This document shows positions 7,891-17,671 of a DNA stretch of 64,000 nucleotides, one piece after another. The stretch comes from Rhynchopus euleeides. Lineage: Eukaryota > Euglenozoa > Diplonemea > Diplonemida > Diplonemidae. The translations under genes and the position numbers were made by a program. Below the pieces are notes generated by a model that did no database searches, had not been told where the DNA came from, and was given only the letters and a program-made list of their open reading frames with translations. The DNA is taken from assembly GCA_963210315.1 (NCBI GenBank), contig OY723242.1, forward strand, positions 1,302,001-1,366,000, written 5' to 3'. Each line of letters starts with the position of its first letter. Positions within the stretch are counted from its first letter, which is position 1.

Positions 7891-10800
7891 ATGTCAGGAG
7901 AAGGAATGGAGGTGTTCCTGAAGGACAGGCTGTGTGGGGAGCAGCATGCGGTGCACATCGGGGAGGGCGACACCCCGGTTCATCTCAAGGCAAACGCACT
8001 CGACGTGGTGCTCGGGTCCCCTTCCGACGCGCTTCCCGAGGACGTGGAGCTCTCGGTGGATGGGGTGGTGCTCGACGACAGCACCCCTCTGTCCGGTGCC
8101 GCACCTGTCTCCCACGGGTGCTCCATCGACGTCGCCCTCACAGGTGCTCGCTTCGTGAAGGTGTTGGAGGAGCACTTGCGCGACAACCCGTGTGAGTCTC
8201 AGGTTAACATCAACACCATACCTGCCTGGGCACGGGGTCTGCGTGATGTGGCGCTTGCGATGGTGCAGTGTGACGGCATGACGTTGCAGCACCTCGATGA
8301 GTCATTCTGCAGTGACAAACACATCGTCACTGCAGCGGTGCGGAGCAACTGCGATGCATTTCAACATGCTTCCGAAAACCTGCGTGAGGATGAAGACTTG
8401 GTGCTGCTGATTACCCTGTCGATCAAAGATGTAGAGACTGTACCACCTGCACTGCTCAGCAACAAACCCTTCGTCCTCACTCTTGTGCAGCGCTGGGGGT
8501 ATGCACTCAAACATGTCGATGCAGCGCTGCAGGCCGACACGGAGGTTGTCATGGCAGCGGTTCAGGGGTGATGGGTCGTCAGGGGAGCGGACCTGGCGAC
8601 TACGGCTGGCACCTCCACGTGGTGAACCCTGGGGGCCTTTGCGAACAGACCGTTGAGGTAAGCTACGCTGCACGCTTTGGCTTAAGGTAGCGCATTGCGT
8701 GTAGGCTGGATGTATCCCTCTGGAGACCCGGTGTTTCGCTTAGGCCGCTAAGACCAGTCAGGCTGCACGCGGCGCTCATGAAGCGCGCCGCGTGGCCAGA
8801 AGTAACTGTGGGCGGCAACCGTGTTACGTGTTTTTCACCGGGGCGCGTGGGACAAGTTTACCGCACACGCGCACGTGGGACAAGTTCAACGCACACGTGG
8901 ATCCCCCGGCTTTGCCTTCCTTCGCCTTCCTACTTTTAGTTCTTTTTCACCACGATCTTTTGCCCGTCACCTGTTGTTCGACCAGTCGAGCCGCGACCAG
9001 GAACGCCTCTGGAATACCCTGTGGTGGTGAGTGTCCGTTCGTCCTGTTTAGACCAGCCGTTGTTCCCGTCTTCTCCTTTTTACGCCCACTGGGTTGGAGT
9101 TGATCAGTCAATCGTTCATCCGACCGCAGCATTATGCGACCGGCGCGGTGTTAACAAACGAGTGCATTAATCGTATTTTGTTGCACATTGCTTCCTTCCT
9201 TTCTACCTTTTAGCCTTTTCCCGCCAGCCCACAGAGATAGGAGCACGCTCTCCCTTTTTATTGCTGTTCTTGCTGTTAGCTTTTAGCTGGGTCCGCCCCG
9301 GCGAAGACCGGCGTCTTCTGGCCGTCTGGGGGGTCTGGCAATTGCGCTGGGCTCCCTGGATCCTCTGGATGAGTCAGTCTTTAAACAAAATCAATATGTC
9401 ATGGCAGCGGTTCAAACCAATAGTGCTGCACTCCGGTACGCGTGTGAGTCCCTCCGCAACGACAGGCAGGTGGTCATGGCAGCAGGTGCTAGCTTGAGGC
9501 ACGCAAGTGCTGCACTGCGCAACGACAAGGAGCTTGCTCTCCGTGCCCTACGGATGGGTTCATGTATATGGCCGTCGCTGCCTGACAATGGGGTGATACT
9601 GAATGCTGTGCGTCTCTTCTCAGGCCGCTTCTTCCAGCGTGCATCTGCCGCACTCCGCCACAGCACGGAGTTCCAACGCGAGGCGGTGCTGTGGAACGGT
9701 GGCGTGTTGCAGTATATCCCCAAGGCGGAAGAGCCGTGCTCAGATGTGCCGCTTCGCCAAGACCGAGACCTTATCCTTGCAGCAGTCGAGACCTGCCCCG
9801 ATGTACTCAGTAAAGTCCACCCTTCCCTGCAGGGCGACAGGGAGGTGGTGCTCGCTGCGATGCACAGCAGATCACCGTGGGGTCATTCCTCTGTACTGCG
9901 CTGTGCACCCTCACACCTGAAGAAGGACGAGGACGTGGTGCTGGCAGGTGTCCGGCGTGACCCAGATGTGCTCGGAGAAGCAGACACCTCGCTTCTCACC
10001 AACAGAGACTTCGTGCTGCAGTGTGTCAAGCTGCAGGGACGTGCCTTGGAGCACGCCGACCCCTCTGTGTCCAGCGACAGGGAGGGGTGAACCTTTTGAA
10101 CGGGCGCCTCCACGTGGCGAACCCCGGTAACGGTGAGGGTAGAGACCGGCGAAGATCCGTTCATTTTTCCGCTGCGTGCCCTATTTCAATACAGCGGGGG
10201 GCCCTTTCTCGCAGCTTTGAGCGTTATTGATGTTGTGGTGTTTGTGATTTCCCTTTTACCGTGGTGCACGCAACAGCTGGCGCTCGTCGGCTCGCAGGTT
10301 ACGAGGCAATTGCTAGTCACACTGCTTGAGAGGCCTTCGGGCATTCGTTTGCTAGTAGCTTAGCTACACTTCTTCACTCCGTCTGAGGGGGCGGGTAGGG
10401 GGCTGCCATCAGCCCCCTGCCGTCCTGTGGTGTGTGCCCTTCTAGCTTCCATTTTTAAATCTAACACCGGTGTGTGTCCCGTGTGTCTTTTCCCTTCCCC
10501 ACCCCCACACACGCATGCCGGACGGACGCTGGATAGCCTGCTCGACAGGCTAGCTCGGACCTGTGGCCGACGGGCCGGGGTCGGACCTCGTTCGGTTCAA
10601 ACCCAACTAATGTGTCCAGCGACAGGGAGGTGCAGCTTGCTGCGGTGGCACAGGACCCGAGGGCCTTAGTGGACTGTGACGAGTCGATCCGCAGCAACAG
10701 AGATGTGGTCCTCACAGCCGTGCGGAAGAATGGTGCCGTATTGTGGGGTGTTTTGGACAACTTGCGCAAGGATCGTGAGGCCGTGCTTGTGAGTGTGAAG

Positions 10801-11445
10801 TCGTCACGGGATGCACTACGATATGCTGACGCGAAATTCAGGAAGGACGAGGAGGTGGTGCTCACAGCCACACACACTGACGGGCGTGCTCTTCAACGCG
10901 CCGACCCTTCATTCCTCAGCAACCGAGACTTCATGCTTGCAGCCGTACGCAAGTGCGGGTGCGCTCTTGAGTACGCCAGTGCTTCACTGTGCCGTGACAA
11001 GGAGCTTCAACTGGCGGCCGTGTTGCAGGACGGGAGGGCGCTGCAGTACGCTGACCCTTCACTGCGAAGCGACAGGTCGGTTGTGCTTCAAGCAGCTCGT
11101 GCACACGGCGGTGCTCTGCAGTACGCCGATCCCGTATTCTGTGGTGACGAGGAGGTGGTCCTCGCAGCCGTGACGAGTTGTGGCCGTGCGCTGCGCTTCG
11201 CCGACCACACACTGTGGAACAAGCGTGAGGTGGTGCTGGCGGCTGTGCGCCAGGAGGGATGTGCCCTGAAGTTCGCCCCCACAGCGCTGTGCTGCGACAA
11301 GGAGGTGGTGCTGGCGGCTGTGCGTGCCGACCCACACGCCTTCATCCACGCTTCTGCCCCGCTGCGCCGCGACAGCGACGTCGTTGATGCCGCCTTCCCT
11401 GAGCTGCATCGCCTGGAACAGACACTTTTACCTATGCCAGGCTAG
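7891..11445 (+). CDS. Ubiquitin-like/DUF4116 repeat gene, copy 1, split by two retroposons
   Basis: Function unknown. The ATG at 7891 is fixed by the 5' end shared with the other copies. Coding segments are 7891-8564, 9415-10083 and 10629-11445. With one copy of each 18-bp duplication kept, they total 2160 bp and read as one open frame of 719 residues, close to the 714 of the intact copy. The N-terminus (MEVFLKD… to …IDVALTGAR) looks like a ubiquitin fold. The rest is 24-residue repeats of the type G.AL.YA...LR.DREVVLAAV, the DUF4116 signature. As genomic DNA stands, translation stops after each insertion junction (…AVQG stop at 8571; …DREG stop at 10090). It is either a freshly disrupted gene or one repaired at RNA level. 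The C-terminus (…ELHRLEQTLLPMPG) differs from the other copies. Confidence 0.75.
8565..8653 (+). ncRNA. Candidate HDV-like self-cleaving ribozyme (family 1, copy 1)
   Basis: Numbering from 8565: P1 is 1-5 with 62-66 (GGGGU/ACCCU, with G1·U wobble at the presumed cleavage site). P3 is 46-49 with 57-60 (CACC/GGUG) around loop UCCACGU. P1.1 is loop CC with G67 G68. P2 is 38-43 with 83-89 (ACGG/CCGU plus CU/AG, one bulge). J4/2 is GCGAA with candidate catalytic C78 (base 8642). P4 is minimal or absent. Cleavage would fall exactly at the element's 5' boundary. Confidence 0.65.
8565..9396 (+). mobile_element. DUF4116-targeting retroposon, family 1, insertion 1
   Basis: This is an 832-bp insertion with exact 18-bp target duplications, tgtcatggcagcggttca, at 8547-8564 and 9397-9414. 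It begins GGGGTGATGGGTCGTC and ends AAACAAAATCAATA, with no poly(A). Near-identical copies are at 15296, 26332 and 28021. It has an HDV-ribozyme-like 5' end, a GC hairpin near 8769-8803, and a direct repeat cgtgggacaagtt. There is no reverse transcriptase, so it is non-autonomous. The conserved 103-codon frame in it has no ATG start. Confidence 0.88.
10084..10163 (+). ncRNA. Candidate HDV-like self-cleaving ribozyme (family 2)
   Basis: Numbering from 10084: P1 1-5/38-42 (GGGGU/ACCCC). P2 14-20/74-80 (UGAACGG/CCGUUCA, seven perfect pairs). P3 22-25/33-36 (CGCC/GGCG), loop UCCACGU. P1.1 C27 C28 with G43 G44. P4 48-51/62-65 (CGGU/ACCG). J4/2 GGCGAAGAU with candidate catalytic C67 (base 10150). 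This is the cleaner of the two folds. The second P3 pair is G-C here and A-U in family 1. Confidence 0.72.
10084..10610 (+). mobile_element. Retroposon family 2, in DUF4116 gene copy 1
   Basis: This is a 527-bp insertion with exact 18-bp duplications, tgtgtccagcgacaggga, at 10066-10083 and 10611-10628. It begins GGGGTGAACC and ends ggttcaaacccaactaa. Beyond the ribozyme-like head it shows no clear similarity to family 1. It is non-autonomous, in the gene's orientation, and hits a different site of the repeat (after S-S-D-R). Confidence 0.85.
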
Positions 11446-13376
11446 GTGGGTCGCTTCCCCCTGACAGGGCATGCGTTGCTCAACGCCGTCCAGAGGAACA
11501 ACACCACAGGGGCCGTGCCCTATTGCGACCGCGTTTGACATGATTGTTGCCCATCGGGTGCCCAGCAGTTCCGTCATCCAGCAACGACACTGACGACACT
11601 GCGGTCCCCTCCTGTCCTGCCCACAGCGGGACAACCGCGAAGCCTCTCCTGCCCCCCTCCCCTCCCTTCTCGGTACGGAGGGGCGAAGGCAGGGAGGAAA
11701 ACACCACTCGTTGGCCTGATGAAGGGTGGTGTTTGTGCCGTTCGCCCCCCTTCCAACCTTGCAGGAAATGAATGGGTCCCAGACCACTCTCAGTAGCCTC
11801 AGGAGGACGCAGCCAACTCACACAGAATCTGGACACCCGCAACTCCCACACGCTCCCACTACGGCGCAAGGAACAGAGACTCACTACCGTGGCCTCCGGC
11901 GGCTGGGGGCTCCGCCTGAGCTTGTGCCACTGGGCATAGGAAGGGGTTGTTGCAATAACGCCCCGAAAACCCATTTTTGGCTCCTCTTGCCTGGCATGTT
12001 GCTGTTGTGCTGCCAGTATCTCGGGGGTTTTTTTTACTAGTTACGAGCGACGAAGCGTAGCGAAGTCGCGAAGCAACGAAGGAAATCGTACGACTGAAGC
12101 TTTGGATTAGCACCTCATGCCACTTCACAGGGCCTCAACACAGCCTTGAGACAGCAAGTGTGCGCTCAAGTTTAACGTGTTGTGCGCTCAACAAAAAGTA
12201 GTCCGGAACTGTTCTCCCACAGTCTGGACAGGGTGTCTATAATAAAGCGAAAGGAGTACGATTTTTGCCTGCGAAGGGGATTGGGCGCCCTTTCCCCCCT
12301 AAAAACCCTTGGAGAAAAAGTGGAACCCCGGAAAAATCCCGACCCCTTTTTGGGCCCAAAAAGGCCAAAGTCCCAGGCATACCTATACCTGGTCTGACCC
12401 CGACACCTAACCCCCGCCGAGCGGGGGGTCAGACTGGCCCTCCTGTCGGGGAGCGGCAGTCCACCGTGTTTGGCCGATAACAACATTCTGACGCAGCACG
12501 AGCTGGATCCCAACACGAGGTCTCAGATCCAGTCTGCCCCCCCGCCCCCCCAACTGCATTCAACACCCCACACACCCCGCGACACAACGCAGCGCTTCTT
12601 TGTTTCGGCCCGCAGCGGCCAGCAGCGGACACCCGCACCGCCCCTTCTCCCTCTGCTGCCCCTACGTCATGCCCACGTCATGCCCGACAAAATATTGAAC
12701 GATTTGAACGATTTTTGGCCGTGCTCGTAGCATTCCCCGTTGAGGGGGTCGCTATTTCGTGTTCTCCTGGCCGCACGGAGGCATTGCCTTACGTCGCCTC
12801 TTCCTCTTTTCCTTTGGTGGTGTGTTGGTCTGGCACAGAGGGCGGGACCGTGCTGATATGCACAGTGACGACTCTCCCTTTTGTTTTGTGCCCGCCTCCA
12901 CCGAGATTCGGCTGATGCCTCTCAGACTGGGGGCGGGCGGTCGCCGACCCTTTTCTGTACGAGGTTTTCCACAGGCTGCACACCTGCCCCGCGGCTGTGT
13001 GGCAGTCTTCGCGGAGTGCAATGCGAAGGTCTGGCCTGACGTGGTGTGACTATTTAGACTCCAGGTGTCTCCACCCTTCCTGGTCTGGGGAGCCTCGGTA
13101 CCCAAGCAGTTTTCGGTCATGCCCTGGACCACGGCCGTGCTAGACTCCTGGTGCAGGCACCCGTCATGGTCCGGGGACGGCCCCCCCAGGCAGTTTAACG
13201 TCTTACCCAGGACCTTGGTGACGAGAGTGGGGATATTTCATCCGAACGTGCGCCGCAATATGACTGGCGTGTTTGTACTCTTTGGAGCGAGCTCGGCCCA
13301 CAGCTCGGCGCCACATACCACATCAGAACGCTACCAGACACCGCACCGCCCACCAGACACACAGGGAAGACGAAGG
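11446..13376. other. Intergenic between DUF4116 copies 1 and 2, repeat debris
   Basis: It holds a minus-strand copy of the GC-palindrome cassette (about 11880-11920) and a family E repeat (12049-12271). No convincing gene is seen. The open frame upstream of 13377 is not conserved in the other copies, so it is not used as an N-terminal extension. Confidence 0.6.
12049..12271 (+). repeat. Dispersed repeat family E
   Basis: It shares gaagtcgcgaag, aaggaaatcg.acgactgaag, ctgttctcccacagt and ggagtacgattt with 35580-35735 (plus) and 34940-35110 (minus), i.e. both arms of the big palindrome, and partly with 45686-45756 and about 34080-34260. Confidence 0.75.
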
Positions 13377-15295
13377 ATGTCAGGAGAAGGAATGGAGGTG
13401 TTCCTGAAGGACAGGCTGTGTGGGGAGCAGCATGCGGTGCACATCGGGGAGGGCGACACCCCGGTTCATCTCAAGGCAAACGCACTCGACGTGGTGCTCG
13501 GGTCCCCTCCCGACGCGCTTCCCGAGGACGTGGAGCTCTCGGTGGATGGGGTGGTGCTCGACGACAGCACCCCTCTGTCCGGTGCCGCACCTGTCTCCCA
13601 CGGGTGCTCCATCGACGTCGCCCTCACAGGTGCTCGCTTCGTGAAGGTGTTGGAAAAGGAACAGAATCGTGCCAACGATGCCATGCTGAGGGAGTCTGAC
13701 TTTGACATCAACACCATACCTGCCTGGGCACGGGGTCTGCGTGATGTGGCGCTTGCGATGGTGCAGTGTGACGGCATGACGTTGGAGCACCTCGATGAGT
13801 CATTCCGCAGTGACAAACACATCGTCACTGCAGCGGTACAGGGGCACCGCAACGCACTTCAACACGCTTCCGAAGACCTGTCTGGTGATGAGGACGTGGT
13901 GCTGCTGGCAGTCATGTGTTGTCCAAGATCTCTGAATCATGCATCGCCTGCACTCCTCAGCAACAAACCCTTCGTCCTCACTCTTGTGCAGCGCTGCGGT
14001 TACGCACTCAAGCATGTCGATGCAGCGCTGCAGGCCGACAGGGAGGTCGTCATGGCAGCTGTCCAGGGCAACGGCGATTCACTCCAGTACGCGTGTGAGT
14101 CCCTCCGCAACGACAGGCAGGTGGTCATGGCGGCACGTGCTGGCTTGAGGCACGCAAGTGCTGCACTGCGCAACGACAAGGAGCTTGTTCTCAGTGCGAT
14201 GCGGGCGAGCCTGAGTTACACTGTTACTTTTAATTCGGAGTTACTGCGCGACGACAAGGAGGTGATGATGAATGCTGTGCGTGTCTCGGCAGCTAGCTTC
14301 ACCGATGGATCTTCTGCACTGCGTCAGGCTGCGGAGTTCCAACGCGAGGCGGTGCTGTGGCACGGTGGCGTGTTGCGATATGTCCCCAAGGCGGAGGAGC
14401 CGTGCTCAGATGTGCCGCTTCACCAAGACCGAGACCTTATCCTTGCAGCAGTCGAGACCTACCCCGGTGCATTCGAACACGCCGACCCTTCCCTGCAGGG
14501 CGACAGGGAGGTGGTGCTCGCTGCGATGCACAGCAGATCACCGTCGGGCCAGTCCTCTGCACTGCGCTGTGCACCCTCACACCTGAAGAAGGACGAGGAG
14601 GTGGTGCTGGCAGGTGTCCGGCGGAACCCAAGTGTGCTCGAAGAAGCACACACATCGCTTCGCACCAACAGAGACTTCGTGCTGCAGTGTGTCAAGCTGC
14701 AGGGACGTGCCTTGCAGTACGCCGACCCCTCTGTGTCCAGCGACAGGGAGGTGCAGCTTGCTGCGGTGGCACAGAACCCGATGGTCTTACCGTACTGTGA
14801 CGAATCGATCCGCAGCAACAGAGATGTGGTCCTCACAGCCGTGCGGAAGAACGGTGATGCTTTGCGGCATGCCTCGGACAACCTGCGCAAGGATCGTGAA
14901 GTCGTGCTTGTGAGTGTGAAGTCGTTCGGGTGGGCGTTCGAATATGCCGACGTGACATTCCGGAAGGACGAGGAGGTGGTGATCGCAGCCACGCACAGTG
15001 ACGGGAGGGCTCTTTTCCATTGCAACTCTTCATTCGTCAGCAACCGAGACTTCATGCTTGCAGCCGTACGCAAGTACGGGTGCGCTCTTCGCTACGCCAG
15101 TGCTTCACTGTGCCGTGACAAGGAGCTTCAACTGGCGGCCGTGTTGCAGGACGGGAGGGCGCTGCAGTACGCTGACCCTTCACTGCGAAGCGACAGGTCG
15201 GTTGTGCTTCAAGCGGCTCGTGCACACGGCGGTGCTCTGCAGTTCGCCGATCCTGTGTTCTGTGGTGACGAGGAGGTGGTCCTCGCAGCCGTGAC

Positions 15296-15384
15296 GGGGT
15301 GATGGGTCGTCAGGGGAGCGGACCTGGCGACTACGGCTGGCACCTCCACGTGGTGAACCCTGGGGGCCTTTGCGAACAGACCGT
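15296..15384 (+). ncRNA. Candidate HDV-like ribozyme (family 1, copy 2)
   Basis: This is the same sequence and fold as at 8565-8653. The candidate catalytic C is at 15373. Confidence 0.65.
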
Positions 15385-16128
15385 TGAGGTAAGCTACGCT
15401 GCACGCTTTGGCTTAAGGTAGCGCATTGCGTGTAGGCTGGATGTATCCCTCTGGAGACCCGGTGTTTCGCTTAGGCCGCTAAGACCAGTCAGGCTGCACG
15501 CGGCGCTCATGAAGCGCGCCGCGTGGCCAGAAGAAACTGTGGGCGGCAACCGTGTTACGTGTTTTTCACCGGGGCGCGTGGGACAAGTTTACCGCACACG
15601 CGCACGTGGGACAAGTTTAACGCACACGTGGATCCCCCGGCTTTGCCTTCCTTCGCCTTCCTACTTTTAGTTCTTTTTCACCACGATCTTTTGCCCGTCA
15701 CCTGTTGTTCGACCAGTCGAGCCGCGACCAGGAACGCCTCTGGAATACCCTGTGGTGGTGAGTGTCCGTTCGTCCTGTTTAGACCAGCCGTTGTTCCCGT
15801 CTTCTCCTTTTTACGCCCACTGGGTTGGAGTTGATCAGTCAATCGTTCATCCGACCGCAGCATTATGCGACCGGCGCGGTGTTAACAAACGAGTGCATTA
15901 ATCGTATTTTGTTGCACATTGCTTCCTTCCTTTCTACCTTTTAGCCTTTTCCCGCCAGCCCACAGAGATAGGAGCACGCTCTCCCTTTTTATTGCTGTTC
16001 TTGCTGTTAGCTTTTAGCTGGGTCCGCCCCGGCGAAGACCGGCGTCTTCTGGCCGTCTGGGGGGTCTGGCAATTGCGCTGGGCTCCCTGGATCCTCTGGA
16101 TGAGTCAGTCTATAAACAAAATCAATAC
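15296..16128 (+). mobile_element. DUF4116-targeting retroposon, family 1, insertion 2
   Basis: It is 833 bp with 18-bp duplications, ggtcctcgcagccgtgac, at 15278-15295 and 16129-16146. It has the same ends as insertion 1 apart from one extra c at the 3' junction. Its site is identical to that of insertion 4. Confidence 0.88.
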
Positions 16129-16443
16129 GGTCCTCGCAGCCGTGACGAGTTGTGGCCGTGCGCTGCGCTTCGCCGACCACACACTGTGGAACAAGCGTGA
16201 GGTGGTGCTGGCGGCTGTGCGCCAGGAGGGACGTGCCCTGAAGTTCGCCCCCACAGCGCTGTGCTGCGACAAGGAGGTGGTGCTGTGGCGGCTGTGCGTG
16301 CCGACCCAGACGCCTTCCGCCACGCTTCTGCCCCGCTGCGCCGCGACAGCGACGTCGTTGCTGCCGCCTTCCCCCATCTGCACCACAACAAGAGACCCCG
16401 ATCGCCCCCCCACATCCCTAGCACCTCATGCGCGCTGCTGTAG

Positions 16444-17275
16444 AGTGCAACACCCCGCAGCGGACGCGGGTGGTGCCTCGTCACCCAGAGGACCCATGTC
16501 ACCCTTCTGCTGCAGTTGGCTGTGCCTGGGAGTGGGCAGTCTGTTTCTGTTGCACTGACCGACGCCTCATCCCAACTGATTTGGCCCCCCACTGCATCGC
16601 GACAGCGACGTCATTGCTGCTGCCTCCCTGACGCGCATCACACGCACGATCCCTGAGGACAGGCACTGCTTCGGCGGGTGAGATGCAGGACAGGGGCTTC
16701 GCAAAAGCTGCATGCAGGTTCAGTCTATGGTGGCGCTCGGTTGCAAGAGCAGATGCAGGTGCTCGGTGTAGCCGACACATGGGTATTTTTAATCCCGGTG
16801 ACAGCAGGAGTTGGGCCTTTGAGGTGGCCAGGAAGGCACCTCATGGCCAAAGTGACCCTACCACGATCCGTACGGATCCCAATTATCCCAAAGAACGGGG
16901 TTTTGGAACACCCGAAGAGGGCCCTGCTGGGTGGGGTGGGGTGGCATGATGTGTTCACTCCCCAGTCACCTTCTCCCATACCCAGCCCCACAACCAGACC
17001 CACATGATGTGGATGAGCATTACAAAGCAATTGAACCAGACCCACATTTCATGGACGAAGCGGGTTTGGGTGTGCCTGTCACCACAACATCACCCGCCCG
17101 CGCCCCCTCCATTCCCCCGTGTTGAGTGACACGTGTCGAAGTTGTTCCATTTCCGATCGGGCTTTTCCACTACTTCCTCTCTCTTACATTGCCCACTGGA
17201 GTGCGCCGCTGTCAACAGAATGAGCCCCGAACGCTCTTTACCCCCCCCCCCCCCCACACACACACACGCACACTC
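16444..17275. other. Intergenic with a short DUF4116 3'-end relic
   Basis: At about 16590-16640 the string catcgcgacagcgacgt and its neighbours echo the last 45 bp of the DUF4116 genes. This implies an older partial duplication. No gene is supported in the rest, which ends in a poly-C/CA tract. Confidence 0.5.
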
Positions 17276-17360
17276 AGTGGATCTCAGACACAACTTGCAT
17301 GACGAATGATGGGGAAATCACCCTTGCGCTTCCTACTTCTATTTCAATGCCCCCCCCCCA
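17276..17360 (+). repeat. Dispersed repeat family A, copy 2 (divergent)
   Basis: It reads ggatctcagacacaacttgc then a changed middle, ending tatttcaatg plus a C tract. It lies about 310-400 bp upstream of the AlkB-family ATG, comparable to its position before the DUF4116 gene. Confidence 0.65.
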
Positions 17361-17671
17361 CACACACACCCCCAACGAACACCTTCTCCACGCAGGGAAG
17401 CGCAACCCTTCGCGCACACACCGGCAACACAGTTGCCCCTTCCCCCCCCCCCCCCCCACCCCGTTTTTCTCCCCCCCCCCGATCCGTGAACGAGGCAGAC
17501 GGCCAGCGCTGTGTGTCCCCCACCCACCCACACACTCCCTCTCCCCCTCTCAGCGGCCCCCGTCCCCACCCCCTTTGCACCCTTCCGTTGGCCAGTATCC
17601 GCCTCGTCTCTCGTCGCTCTCTCTCGCCTCTGACCGATCTACCTGCCGCGACCCGACTTATCGGTGCGGCC
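17361..17671. promoter_or_regulatory. C/T-rich 5' flank of the AlkB-family gene
   Basis: It is a very pyrimidine-rich stretch with several C runs of 9 or more, leading to the start context ggccATGTCT. It probably holds the promoter and 5' leader. No TATA box is recognisable. The upstream in-frame ORF extension is proline/threonine low complexity and is not taken as coding. Confidence 0.35.

Larger units (their letters stand above)
13377..16443 (+). pseudogene. Ubiquitin-like/DUF4116 repeat gene, copy 2: one retroposon plus a frameshift
   Basis: The start ATG at 13377 matches the shared 5' end. The first segment, 13377-15295, encodes the ubiquitin-like head and most repeats. A family 1 retroposon follows, and coding resumes at 16147. 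At about 16285 two extra bases (tg, in gtggtgctgtggcggctg) shift the frame relative to all other copies. The last two repeats continue in another frame to a stop ending at 16443. A 5-kb gene with an insert and a frameshift near its 3' end is best called a pseudogene. The part upstream of the insert (about 640 residues) could still be made, ending …AAVTG. Confidence 0.75.

Noticed and set aside
8792-9103. 103-codon open frame conserved in all family 1 retroposons
   Set aside because: It has no ATG start (it begins at GTG), no recognisable domain, and its conservation is explained by the near-identity of the copies.
8565-9396. Reading the DUF4116 inserts as ordinary spliceosomal introns (introners)
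   Set aside because: Exact restoration needs GT in the left duplication and AG at the matching place in the right one. None of the target duplications offers AG directly followed by GT, and the element ends (GGGG…/…ATA) are not splice sites. A GAGGTAAGC inside the element looks like a donor but lies after an in-frame stop.
10590-10610. tRNA-like B box (ggttcaaaccc) at the 3' end of the family 2 retroposon
   Set aside because: It is at the wrong end for a tRNA-derived SINE promoter, and no A box or cloverleaf could be drawn.
11762-12445. A fifth hAT-like element around the minus-strand GC-palindrome cassette
   Set aside because: Several CAG…CTG end pairs were tried (for example 11762, 11780 and 11800 with 12390-12445) but none gave a matching 8-bp duplication.
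13065-13376. 104-residue upstream extension of DUF4116 copy 2
   Set aside because: It is not present in copies 1, 3 or 4, whose similarity begins about 40 bp before the shared ATG.
17306-17671. 122-residue upstream extension of the AlkB protein
   Set aside because: It is Pro/Thr/Ser low complexity from C-rich flanking DNA; the enzyme is complete from the ATG at 17672.
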